This document shows positions 1 through 5,856 of a stretch of DNA of 9,348 nucleotides, piece after piece. Below the pieces are notes generated by a model. It had not been told where the DNA came from and made no database searches. It worked only from the letters and a program-made list of their open reading frames with translations. Position 1 is the first letter of the stretch. Every line of letters begins with the position of its first letter. The DNA lies in NCBI GenBank assembly GCA_913773715.1, contig CAJYHD010000038.1:1-9348 (forward strand), given 5' to 3'. The stretch comes from an uncultured Sphingobium sp. (GTDB lineage Bacteria; Pseudomonadota; Alphaproteobacteria; Sphingomonadales; Sphingomonadaceae). The translations under genes were made by a program, and so were the position numbers.

Positions 1-771
1 CCCTTCTCGATGGCGGCGCTCGGCACCTTCTTCCTCGGCTGGCTTTTCGCGCCGCTGCTGCCCGCGGGCGAGATCCCGTCCTACATCGCCGGGCTGATCC
101 TGCTGGCCGCCGCGCCGTGCACAGCCATGGTCTTCGTCTGGTCGAACCTTTGCGACGGGGAGCCGACATATACGCTGAGCCAAGTGGCGCTGAACGACGT
201 ACTGATGGTCGTTCTGTTCGCGCCGCTGGTCGGACTGCTGCTCGGCGTCGCGTCGGTGACGGTGCCGTGGGACACGCTGCTGCTGTCGGTCGCGCTCTAC
301 ATCGTCGTGCCGGTGATCGCGGCGCAGGTCGTCCGCCGGGCGGTGCTCGCATCGGGCGGACAGGCGGCGCTCGATCGGGTGCTGGCGACGCTCGGCCCGG
401 TATCGCTTGTTGCGCTGCTCGCGACGCTGGTGCTGCTGTTCAGCTTTCAAGGCGAGCAGATCCTCGCCCAACCCGCCGTCATCGCGCTGATCGCGGTGCC
501 GATCCTCATCCAGGTCTATCTGAACGCCGGCATAGCCTATTGGCTTTCGAAGCGGCTGGGTGTCGCCTGGTGCGTCGCAGCGCCCGCTGCACTGATCGGT
601 ACCTCGAACTTCTTCGAGCTGGCGGTTGCCGCTGCCATCAGCCTGTTCGGACTGAAGAGTGGCGCCGCGCTTGCTACCGTCGTCGGCGTGCTGGTCGAGG
701 TTCCGGTGATGCTCAGCGTCGTCGCCATCGTGAAGCGGACGCGCGGATGGTATGAAGGAGCAAGCGCATGA
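1..771 (+). CDS. arsB (ACR3 type): ACR3-family arsenite efflux permease, C-terminal part (5' end outside window)
   Basis: Inner-membrane permease of the ACR3 family (BASS superfamily) that exports arsenite. The frame is open from base 1, so the ATG at 10 is internal; ACR3 proteins are usually about 350 residues and roughly the first 100 are missing. The visible part is a run of hydrophobic helices. It includes the signature [10 protein letters not shown] with the conserved cysteine codon at 118-120, followed by a [10 protein letters not shown] segment. The conserved glutamate of the last helices is in LVEVPVML (codon 697-699). Both residues are known to matter for arsenite transport in ACR3 proteins. 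The stop TGA overlaps the arsH start (ATGA), so the two genes are very probably cotranscribed and translationally coupled. Family assignment is confident; which metalloid it prefers is known from the family, not seen here. Confidence 0.93.
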   Translation, partial: PFSMAALGTFFLGWLFAPLLPAGEIPSYIAGLILLAAAPCTAMVFVWSNLCDGEPTYTLSQVALNDVLMVVLFAPLVGLLLGVASVTVPWDTLLLSVALYIVVPVIAAQVVRRAVLASGGQAALDRVLATLGPVSLVALLATLVLLFSFQGEQILAQPAVIALIAVPILIQVYLNAGIAYWLSKRLGVAWCVAAPAALIGTSNFFELAVAAAISLFGLKSGAALATVVGVLVEVPVMLSVVAIVKRTRGWYEGASA

Positions 772-1526
772 GCCGCCTGCGCACACTGACCGACGCCGAC
801 CATCTGCCCGCGCTCGATTCCACCTTCGTCATCCGGCGCCCCGCTGCGGGACTGGGCGAGGATCAACCGCCGCCGCGCATCCTCCTCCTCTACGGTTCGC
901 TGCGGGAGCGCTCCTTCTCGCGCCTCGCGGTTGAGGAGGCGGCCCGGCTGCTGCAACTGTTCGGTGCCGAGACGCGCATCTTCGACCCACGCGATCTGCC
1001 ACTGCCCGATCAGGTGCCCGGCGATGACCACCCCGCCGTCCACGAACTTCGCGACCATGCGCTCTGGTCGGAGGGCATGGTCTGGTGCAGCCCCGAACGG
1101 CACGGCCAGATCACCGGCATCATGAAGGCGCAGATCGACCATCTGCCGCTCGAGATGAAGGGCATGCGCCCGACCCAAGGCCGCACGCTCGCGGTCATGC
1201 AGGTCTCGGGCGGCTCGCAGTCGTTCAATGCCGTGAATACGCTTCGCTTGCTCGGGCGCTGGATGCGGATGTTCACCATCCCGAACCAGTCGTCGGTTGC
1301 GATGGCCTACAAGGAGTTCGACGAAGCCGGGCGCATGAAACCATCCGCCTATTACGACCGGATCGTCGACGTGATGGAGGAGCTAGTTCGCTTCACGGTC
1401 CTGCTTGGCCCGCACGCGACGCAGCTGGTCGACCGATATTCCGAGCGGAAGTCTGCCGGGATCGCCTACGCAGCTGAGGACCACTCGGCCATCGCGATTA
1501 GGCTGCAGCCGGTTGCGACGTCGTGA
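768..1526 (+). CDS. arsH: ArsH, NADPH-dependent FMN flavoprotein of arsenic resistance
   Basis: 252-residue cytoplasmic flavoprotein. ArsH proteins use NADPH and FMN; characterised members oxidise trivalent organoarsenicals such as methylarsenite and can reduce quinones or azo dyes. The flavodoxin-like FMN phosphate loop [10 protein letters not shown] is at residues 43-52. The family signature [20 protein letters not shown] is at 108-127 and the [20 protein letters not shown] segment at 147-166. Length and the N-terminal extension ahead of the flavodoxin fold are typical. The ATG at 768 is fixed by its overlap with the permease stop and by a GGAGC-type ribosome binding site about 8 bases upstream. 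It is the last gene of the ars operon visible here; any arsR or arsC would lie to the left. No frame disruption is seen. Confidence 0.95.
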   Translation: MSRLRTLTDADHLPALDSTFVIRRPAAGLGEDQPPPRILLLYGSLRERSFSRLAVEEAARLLQLFGAETRIFDPRDLPLPDQVPGDDHPAVHELRDHALWSEGMVWCSPERHGQITGIMKAQIDHLPLEMKGMRPTQGRTLAVMQVSGGSQSFNAVNTLRLLGRWMRMFTIPNQSSVAMAYKEFDEAGRMKPSAYYDRIVDVMEELVRFTVLLGPHATQLVDRYSERKSAGIAYAAEDHSAIAIRLQPVATS

Positions 1527-1765
1527 CATTCGTCGCCTCGCTTTGACCCACAACCAGCCATTCTAAGCCCTCTGCTCGTTGCCCAACTTCTTCCATTCGT
1601 TCATGTGCGACATGCAGGCGCATGGCAGGTTGCGTCGGCACGGCATTGGCTTTCCGATGGTTTATACCGCTCTCATGTCCGGCAGCGTACCTAGAAATTA
1701 GGATATCGAATTTCCGATCTTGCGCTAGTTAGCTCGACAACGCTGTCAATCAGGTCGGTTAGCGA
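1527..1765. other. Intergenic stretch after arsH, no gene supported
   Basis: This stretch is visibly less GC-rich than the ars genes. A GCGACG/CGTCGC stem (1515-1520 with 1531-1536) straddles the arsH stop but has no T-run after it, so it is at best a weak terminator. TTTCCGAT occurs twice (1651-1658 and 1711-1718). No convincing promoter or long frame was found. Confidence 0.4.
1710..1718 (+). repeat. Left arm of 9-bp inverted repeat around the 52-residue ORF
   Basis: ATTTCCGAT here is the exact reverse complement of ATCGGAAAT at 1911-1919. Similarity extends a few bases outward with mismatches (G-R-ATTTCCGAT-Y-TT). The arms lie about 190 bases apart, just outside the start and over the end of the small ORF. 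Chance cannot be excluded for 9 bases. Confidence 0.35.
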
Positions 1766-1924
1766 ATGGTGGATCTTCCATATATTATTGAGGCCTACCT
1801 GCGAGAACAGTTGGCGATGAACCTTGAGGCAAGTGTTCATCTAGCTGGCTTGCTTGGATATGCTGAGGTTCAAGCGTTGCTACGGCAAGCTGCACAACTA
1901 CTCGTCAAAAATCGGAAATCCTAG
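1766..1924 (+). CDS. Small helical protein of unknown function (52 residues)
   Basis: ATG to TAG frame of 52 residues beginning MVDLPYIIEAYLREQLAMNL and ending AAQLLVKNRKS. An in-frame TAG at 1760-1762 sits just upstream, so the ATG at 1766 is the first possible start. A weak AGG at 1752-1754 could serve as ribosome binding site. The composition is protein-like: regularly spaced leucines, alanines and charged residues predict two or three amphipathic helices, with no runs of Cys, Trp or Pro such as chance frames in GC-rich DNA show. I do not recognise the family. It lies alone between arsH and the insertion sequence, in a lower-GC stretch bracketed by a 9-bp inverted repeat, so it may be imported. 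It could also be the remnant of a longer gene or a chance frame. Confidence 0.45.
   Translation: MVDLPYIIEAYLREQLAMNLEASVHLAGLLGYAEVQALLRQAAQLLVKNRKS
1911..1919 (-). repeat. Right arm of 9-bp inverted repeat around the 52-residue ORF
   Basis: ATCGGAAAT pairs with 1710-1718. It overlaps the last codons of the small ORF (stop at 1922-1924). Confidence 0.35.
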
Positions 1925-1981
1925 CTACTCGGATACGACGTTTGACCCATGATATTCCGACAGAAGCGCCTGACTGAGGCG

Positions 1982-1991
1982 ATGATATCAT
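1982..1991. promoter_or_regulatory. Perfect 10-bp palindrome ATGATATCAT (possible operator)
   Basis: ATGATATCAT is self-complementary, and a small CGCCT/AGGCG stem lies just before it (about 1967-1981). It is 15 bases left of the insertion sequence. It could be an operator of the locus that existed before the IS inserted, but no target gene is left to support this. Confidence 0.25.
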
Positions 1992-2002
1992 TGACAGGCA
2001 TG

Positions 2003-2006
2003 ACTC
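2003..2006. repeat. Target-site duplication ACTC, left copy
   Basis: ACTC directly precedes the left inverted repeat; the same four bases directly follow the right one at 3533-3536. The next base is G on both sides, so the exact cut is ambiguous by one base. Confidence 0.75.
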
Positions 2007-2026
2007 GATTGTGTTGAAAAAGGCGG
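2007..2026 (+). repeat. Left terminal inverted repeat of the IS
   Basis: The 20 bases match the complement of 3513-3532 at 17 positions, with mismatches at positions 4, 13 and 17. The transposase start region follows about 60 bases inside. Confidence 0.85.
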
Positions 2027-2084
2027 TCTTGCAGTCGTGATGATGATTTGATTCAATCTTCGCGAGGTGAGCGGAGACGGGCCG

Positions 2085-3457
2085 ATGATGGGCGAGCGGA
2101 TGGTAGCGCAGGAGGCGCTGTTCTACAGCTTCAGCCTGGAGCGGCACGTGCCGGCGGACCATCTGCTGCGCTCGATCGACCGGTTCGTGGACCTGTCAGG
2201 CATCCGCGAGGAGCTGAAGCCATTTTATAGCGAGACGGGTCGCCCTTCGATCGATTCGGAGCTGATGATCCGAATGCTCATCGTCGGCTATTGCATGGGC
2301 ATCAGGTCCGAGCGGCGGCTGTGCGACGAGGTGCATCTGAACTTGGCCTATCGCTGGTTCTGCCGGTTGGGGCTGGATGGCGACGTGCCCGACCACTCGA
2401 CCTTCTCGAAGAACCGGCACGGACGCTTCCGCGACAGCGACCTGTTGCGCCGGTTGTTCGAGACGACGGTCGCGCGCTGCATGGCCGAGGGGCTGGTGGG
2501 CGGCGAAGGGTTCGCGGTCGACGCCAGCCTGATTCCGCCGATGCCAACCGCCAGACCGGCGGTCCGGGCAGCCACGGCGTACCACCGGACGCCGACAGCC
2601 GTGCCGTCCGCGAGTATCTGGCCGTTCTCGACGATGCCGCGTTCGGTGCAGCGACACCTGTGGTGCCGAAGTATCTAGCGCCGGCCGATCCGGCATCGCG
2701 CTGGACCAGCGCGCATCGCGGGCCGGCCTTCTATGCCTACTCGACCAACTACCTCATCGACCTCGACTACGCTGTCATCATGGACGAAGCGAGCACCGCG
2801 GTGCGCTAGGCCGAGGTGACCGCGTGCAAGCGCATGATCGCGCGGGTGCAGGACCGCTTCGGCGTCTGGTCCGAGCGGCTCGCCGCCGACACCGCTTACG
2901 GCTCGGCGGAGATGCTGGCTTGGCTGGTCCACGAGCGCGACATCCAGCCGCACATACCGGTATTCGACAAGTCCGCGCGCCGCGACGGCACGTTCGAGCG
3001 CGATGCCTTCACCTACGACCATGACGACGACAGCTACGTCTGCCCCGGCGGCAAGCGCCTGCGCCCCAGGAACCGCAACTTTGCCACGGCCCGCGGCAAT
3101 GTCGGCCAGGACGGCTTCATCCGCTATCGCGCGCGACAGCAGGACTGCGGCGTCTGCGCCCTGCGCCAATGCTGCACGCCCAACATGCCAGCGCGCAAAG
3201 TCACCCGCTCGATCCACGAAGGGGCTCGCGACTTGGCCCGCGACATCGCCACCACCGACGCCTACATCACGTCCCGCCGCCAGCGAAAGAAGGTCGAGAT
3301 GCTGTTCGCGCACCTCAAACGCATCCTGAAGCTCGACCGATTGCGCCTGCGCGGTCCAAACGGTGCCAGGGACGAGTTCCATATGGCAGCCGCCGCCCAG
3401 AACCTCCGCAAGATGGCCAAGCTCATCCCAATGCCGGCGCTCCCGCTACCCGCCTGA
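2085..3457 (+). pseudogene. DDE transposase, IS1182/IS5-like, broken by a frameshift and an amber stop
   Basis: The conceptual protein is about 457 residues. The N-terminal part (InsH/DUF772-like: VPADHLLRSIDRFVDL, then DVPDHSTFSKNRHGRF) reads in one frame to 2534. There one G appears lost: ...DASLI continues as PPMP, whereas in the other frame ADANRQTGG follows as expected. The rest reads from 2537 to 3457, interrupted in frame by TAG at 2807-2809 where homologues as I recall them have glutamine (AVR-Q-AEV). Catalytic residues survive: first Asp in VDAS (codon 2520-2522), second Asp in AADTAYGS (2888-2890) and Glu in KKVEMLFAH (3296-3298). The Cys-rich segment around DCGVCALRQCC is also present. 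I chose ATG 2085, preceded by a GGAGAC ribosome binding site; GTG 2067 is possible. As read it makes no full transposase, unless sequencing errors caused both lesions. Confidence 0.88.
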
Positions 3458-3512
3458 ACCGGCAAGCGGCTTCCTGCGCAAAACCTGCCGCCGATTATCT
3501 CCCCGCCAGACG

Positions 3513-3532
3513 CCGACTTCTTCAACACGATC
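3513..3532 (-). repeat. Right terminal inverted repeat of the IS
   Basis: Read on the minus strand this is GATCGTGTTGAAGAAGTCGG, the partner of the left end. It lies about 55 bases past the transposase stop. Confidence 0.85.
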
Positions 3533-3536
3533 ACTC
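3533..3536. repeat. Target-site duplication ACTC, right copy
   Basis: ACTC directly follows the right inverted repeat and matches 2003-2006. A short direct repeat at both ends is the footprint of transposition. Confidence 0.75.
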
Positions 3537-3837
3537 GGAAGCGGTCGTTGGAGGACAAAATCGAATATCCTGGAGCCAACGCTCGTTTCCGTTCATCATG
3601 GCGGCAATCCGGCTCGATGTCACTTGAGATGCAGTGGATTTGCCTTTCCGCCACGGATGCTTGGACTGCGCGCCTTGGTCGGTCCGCCACGACGTGCTGG
3701 AACGGATGCCGAAGCGGGGTGGCAGCGCCTCTTCAGTGCAGATGTTGGCCGCGCGCATTCTGACCCAACGAGCCATAAGCAGATCTTGGAAGACGCGAAG
3801 CTCTGACATTGTCATAGCTCAACCGCGGTGATGGGGA
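3537..3837. other. Unassigned stretch between IS and hemoglobin gene
   Basis: About 300 bases with several short open frames on both strands (for example 3634-3831 on + and 3531-3815 on -). Their products have irregular composition rich in Trp, Cys and Arg, and none matches a family I know. Removing the IS and one ACTC joins the ATG at 2000-2002 to a frame ending at 3763 (77 residues), but that product does not look protein-like past its first 16 residues. Nothing more can be supported. Confidence 0.4.
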
Positions 3838-3843
3838 TCACCG
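3826..3843 (-). terminator. Short hairpin over the hemoglobin stop codon (weak terminator candidate)
   Basis: CGGTGAT (3826-3832) pairs with ATCACCG (3837-3843) around a GGGG loop. The stop codon of the leftward hemoglobin gene (3838-3840) lies in one arm. No T-run follows on the minus strand, so an intrinsic terminator is doubtful. It may only stabilise the 3' end of the message. Confidence 0.25.
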
Positions 3844-4308
3844 TTCCACGATGTCCCGGTGCATGGGGGCGAGCCTGGACAACAGACGGTTTTGTGCGGC
3901 GAATGGCACATGCTCGGTGCGCATGGTGGCCTGCAGATTCTCGACCAAAGCGGCCATGTCAGCGCGCTGGATACCCATATCTTTATGCGCCTCTTTCATG
4001 TCCCGGCCGGTATAGGTACATCCGCCGCCAAGGATGAAGCAAAATTGCTCCTTCAGTGTCCGGCGCAGACGAACCATATCCTGGTTCCGGAAAATATCAC
4101 TGATCCGTGCATCCTTTTCGCTGCGCGCGACGAGGTCGTCGACGATCCGCGAGACACCGGCATTGCCGTGGAACGCCTGCCACAGGCGGTCGTCCGGGAA
4201 CGGCTTCGCGCCCGCGTTCCCGTCGGATTGCATATAAGGCGCGACCGGCTCCTCGCCGGCCGGCACAGCGGCGACCATCTGGAGCAGTATGACGGCGACA
4301 GTCAGCAT
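3838..4308 (-). CDS. Exported group 1 truncated hemoglobin
   Basis: 156-residue heme protein of the truncated hemoglobin class 1 family, which binds O2 or NO. The proximal heme ligand is His108 in RDMKEAHKDMGI, preceded by the family glycines and YTG motif (GGGCTYTGRDM, 94-104). Residues 1-17 (MLTVAVILLQMVAAVPA) look like a short signal or anchor sequence, so the globin probably works in the periplasm. Cys90 and Cys97 bracket the GGG turn and could form a disulfide, as suits an exported protein. The helix B position that is often Tyr in this class appears to be Val60, by eye. The ATG at 4308 lies one base after the stop of the upstream DUF3034 gene (TGACATG) and no separate ribosome binding site is evident, so it is probably read by translational coupling. 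A start at 4383 would overlap that gene by 74 bases and spoil the signal sequence. Confidence 0.88.
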   Translation of the reverse strand: MLTVAVILLQMVAAVPAGEEPVAPYMQSDGNAGAKPFPDDRLWQAFHGNAGVSRIVDDLVARSEKDARISDIFRNQDMVRLRRTLKEQFCFILGGGCTYTGRDMKEAHKDMGIQRADMAALVENLQATMRTEHVPFAAQNRLLSRLAPMHRDIVER

Positions 4309-4309
4309 G

Positions 4310-5182
4310 TCAGAACGATCCCTGTACCGATAGAAAAGCACCGCGCTGCCGGCGGACGGTAGCGATGTCGCCAAGATCCACAAAGGCGGCGGTGAGCGAC
4401 AGGTTGCGGGCAGGCGCCCAGACTACGAACGCATCCACCGCCTTCTGCTCACGAGCGAAACCAAGATTGTTCGGCTTCGTCCGGCCCTCGACACCGATCA
4501 CGAAACGCGGCGAGATCATGAATCCGGCGGAACCCTCGAACTGCGGTCGGTAGCGATTATGGCGGTCGCCGCCGAAACCCAGCAAGCCGAACTGGTTCGC
4601 CTTGGTCGCGCGCATCGTCGCGTTGAGTACCAGGCTGCGTGACAGCACCACTTTGGTCGCCGCGACATAGAAGTCGGTGCCGCTGTCGTGCCTGCCGCCG
4701 ATCGCACGGATGATTGCGCCACGGTTCGCGCGCTTGTGCTGCACGCCGATCGCGATCTGCGGCAGCCAGCTATCCTGTTCCCACACCGCATCGCCCATCA
4801 GGCGCATCTTTACGCCGTAGATGCTCTGTCGGAACGTGAAGCCGCGACCCAGGCCGAGCGCCGCGCCCTTGGCTCGCGTGTCGAAGCTCTGATTGGTATA
4901 GGACAGTTCGATGCGGTCGTTCACCCCGATCGCCGCGCCATAACTTTCGAGGTCAAACTCGGGAAGGGCGACGAGCGTCGCACTCGCTTTGCCACCGATG
5001 CCGTCGCGCGTCTCGTTCCCCGCCACCACTGCCCATGTCGCCAGCCCACCGCCAGCGGCACCTTCCACGGAAGTGACACCGTTGGTCAGCAGGAGTTTGC
5101 CGCCGGCGCGACGGTCCCGCGCCGACGCAGGCTGGGCGACGAACAGCAGCGCGATCGCCGCAACCGAACAATAGCGGATCAT
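4310..5182 (-). CDS. DUF3034 family exported protein, probably outer membrane
   Basis: 290-residue protein beginning with a clear signal peptide (MIRYCSVAAIALLFVAQPASA, cut before RDRR). The mature part opens with the DUF3034 hallmark KLLLTNGVTSVEGAAGGGLA. It continues as alternating polar and hydrophobic strands with paired aromatic and basic residues (IELSYTNQSF, RQSIYGVKMRL, WLPQIAIGVQHK) and ends in LSVQGSF, with a terminal Phe as in many outer-membrane barrels. The molecular function of DUF3034 is unknown; a beta-barrel is inferred. I prefer ATG 5182 over the in-frame TTG 5203 because it gives a normal signal peptide; a GGATCGG stretch 8-14 bases ahead may be the ribosome binding site. 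It heads the leftward two-gene operon with the hemoglobin gene and is divergent from the cupredoxin gene. Confidence 0.87.
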   Translation of the reverse strand: MIRYCSVAAIALLFVAQPASARDRRAGGKLLLTNGVTSVEGAAGGGLATWAVVAGNETRDGIGGKASATLVALPEFDLESYGAAIGVNDRIELSYTNQSFDTRAKGAALGLGRGFTFRQSIYGVKMRLMGDAVWEQDSWLPQIAIGVQHKRANRGAIIRAIGGRHDSGTDFYVAATKVVLSRSLVLNATMRATKANQFGLLGFGGDRHNRYRPQFEGSAGFMISPRFVIGVEGRTKPNNLGFAREQKAVDAFVVWAPARNLSLTAAFVDLGDIATVRRQRGAFLSVQGSF

Positions 5183-5268
5183 GCACGAATAGTACCGATC
5201 CAACCGAAAATAGTTTATTAACGCCGATGTTCACAGGTTCGAAACCACCGCGCGCATACGTCTTTGCA
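5183..5268. promoter_or_regulatory. Divergent promoter region between the DUF3034 and cupredoxin genes
   Basis: 86 bases shared by two diverging operons, so it should carry promoters in both directions. The core at 5204-5221 is AT-rich (AAAATAGTTTATTAA) in contrast to its surroundings. Leftward, GTGAAC and TATTTT spaced by 16 bases is a possible -35/-10 pair. An inverted repeat GGTT-CGA-AACC at 5236-5246 might be a regulator site. No clear FNR or NnrR-type box was seen. Confidence 0.4.
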
Positions 5269-5856
5269 ATGCGAATTTCCTGTACTCTCGCGCTTGCCGG
5301 TGTCGCCATATCGCCCGCAGCCATGGCCGCGCCGGTCACCATCCAAGTGATGGGTGCCGATGGACGTCCGCTCGCGGGCGCAGTCGTCGTCGTCACCATG
5401 CCCGGAGAGAAGCCGCCGGCTCCGAAGGGCCCCTATATGGTGGCGCAGCGCAACATTCAGTTCGATCCGCAGGTGCTGATCGTTCCCGTCGGCGGAACCG
5501 TCAGCTTTCCAAATCTCGACCGGGTACGGCACCATGTCTATTCCTTCTCGAAAACGAAGAAATTCGAGCTGAAACTGTTCGGCCGTGACGAAAGCCGGAC
5601 GGTCACCTTCGACAAGCCGGGCGCCGTGGCGCTCGGCTGCAACATCCATGACGGCATGAATGGCGTGATCTACGTGACCGCCAGTCCCAACACCGCGCTG
5701 ACCGACGCCAGTGGCCGGGTGCGGATGAATGTTGCCGCCGGTACCGGCCGGGTCGCGGTGTGGCATCCGACGATCCGCGCGCCCGGCAATACGCTCGAGC
5801 AACCGGCGTCGATCATGGCGGCGGGGCTGGCGACTGTTTTGCAGCTGCGTCGATGA
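5269..5856 (+). CDS. Exported cupredoxin ('methylamine utilization protein'-like)
   Basis: 195-residue exported protein with a signal peptide (MRISCTLALAGVAISPAAMA, cut before APVT). It has a short beta-rich stretch that resembles a carboxypeptidase-regulatory-like fold (VTIQVMGADGRPLAGAVVVV), then one plastocyanin-like domain. The type 1 copper ligands are visible: His88 or His89 in NLDRVRHHVYSFS, then Cys124, His127 and Met130 in GCNIHDGMNG. This Cys-x2-His-x2-Met spacing is that of the family annotated as methylamine utilization protein, although no methylamine genes are here. It probably binds copper and carries electrons or senses redox state in the periplasm. I prefer ATG 5269 over 5227 because the longer start puts 14 polar residues before the signal peptide. 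Its stop overlaps the next gene's start (ATGA), which indicates an operon with the GGDEF-EAL protein. Confidence 0.88.
   Translation: MRISCTLALAGVAISPAAMAAPVTIQVMGADGRPLAGAVVVVTMPGEKPPAPKGPYMVAQRNIQFDPQVLIVPVGGTVSFPNLDRVRHHVYSFSKTKKFELKLFGRDESRTVTFDKPGAVALGCNIHDGMNGVIYVTASPNTALTDASGRVRMNVAAGTGRVAVWHPTIRAPGNTLEQPASIMAAGLATVLQLRR

Larger units (their letters stand above)
2007..3532 (+). mobile_element. Insertion sequence, IS1182/IS5-like, with inactive transposase
   Basis: An element of 1526 bases. Its ends are imperfect inverted repeats: 2007-2026 reads GATTGTGTTGAAAAAGGCGG, and the complement of 3513-3532 reads GATCGTGTTGAAGAAGTCGG, 17 of 20 identical. The tetranucleotide ACTC directly abuts both ends (2003-2006 and 3533-3536) and is the target-site duplication. 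The single cargo gene is the DDE transposase, running left to right and broken twice. The boundaries come from the sequence itself. The family name rests on recognising the transposase; the exact IS name is not claimed. With both ends intact, the element might still be moved by an active copy elsewhere in the genome. Confidence 0.88.

Noticed and set aside
1541..1950. Direct repeat TTTGACCCA at 1542-1550 and 1941-1949 as possible ends of a small element
   Set aside because: Nine bases over 400 are within chance expectation and no matching inverted repeats adjoin them.
2675..3382. 235-codon minus-strand frame inside the insertion sequence
   Set aside because: Antisense to the transposase with its catalytic DDE residues; valine/alanine/glycine-rich product with no known domain.
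4688..5221. 177-codon plus-strand frame opposite the DUF3034 gene
   Set aside because: Shadow of a gene supported by signal peptide, family motif and operon position.
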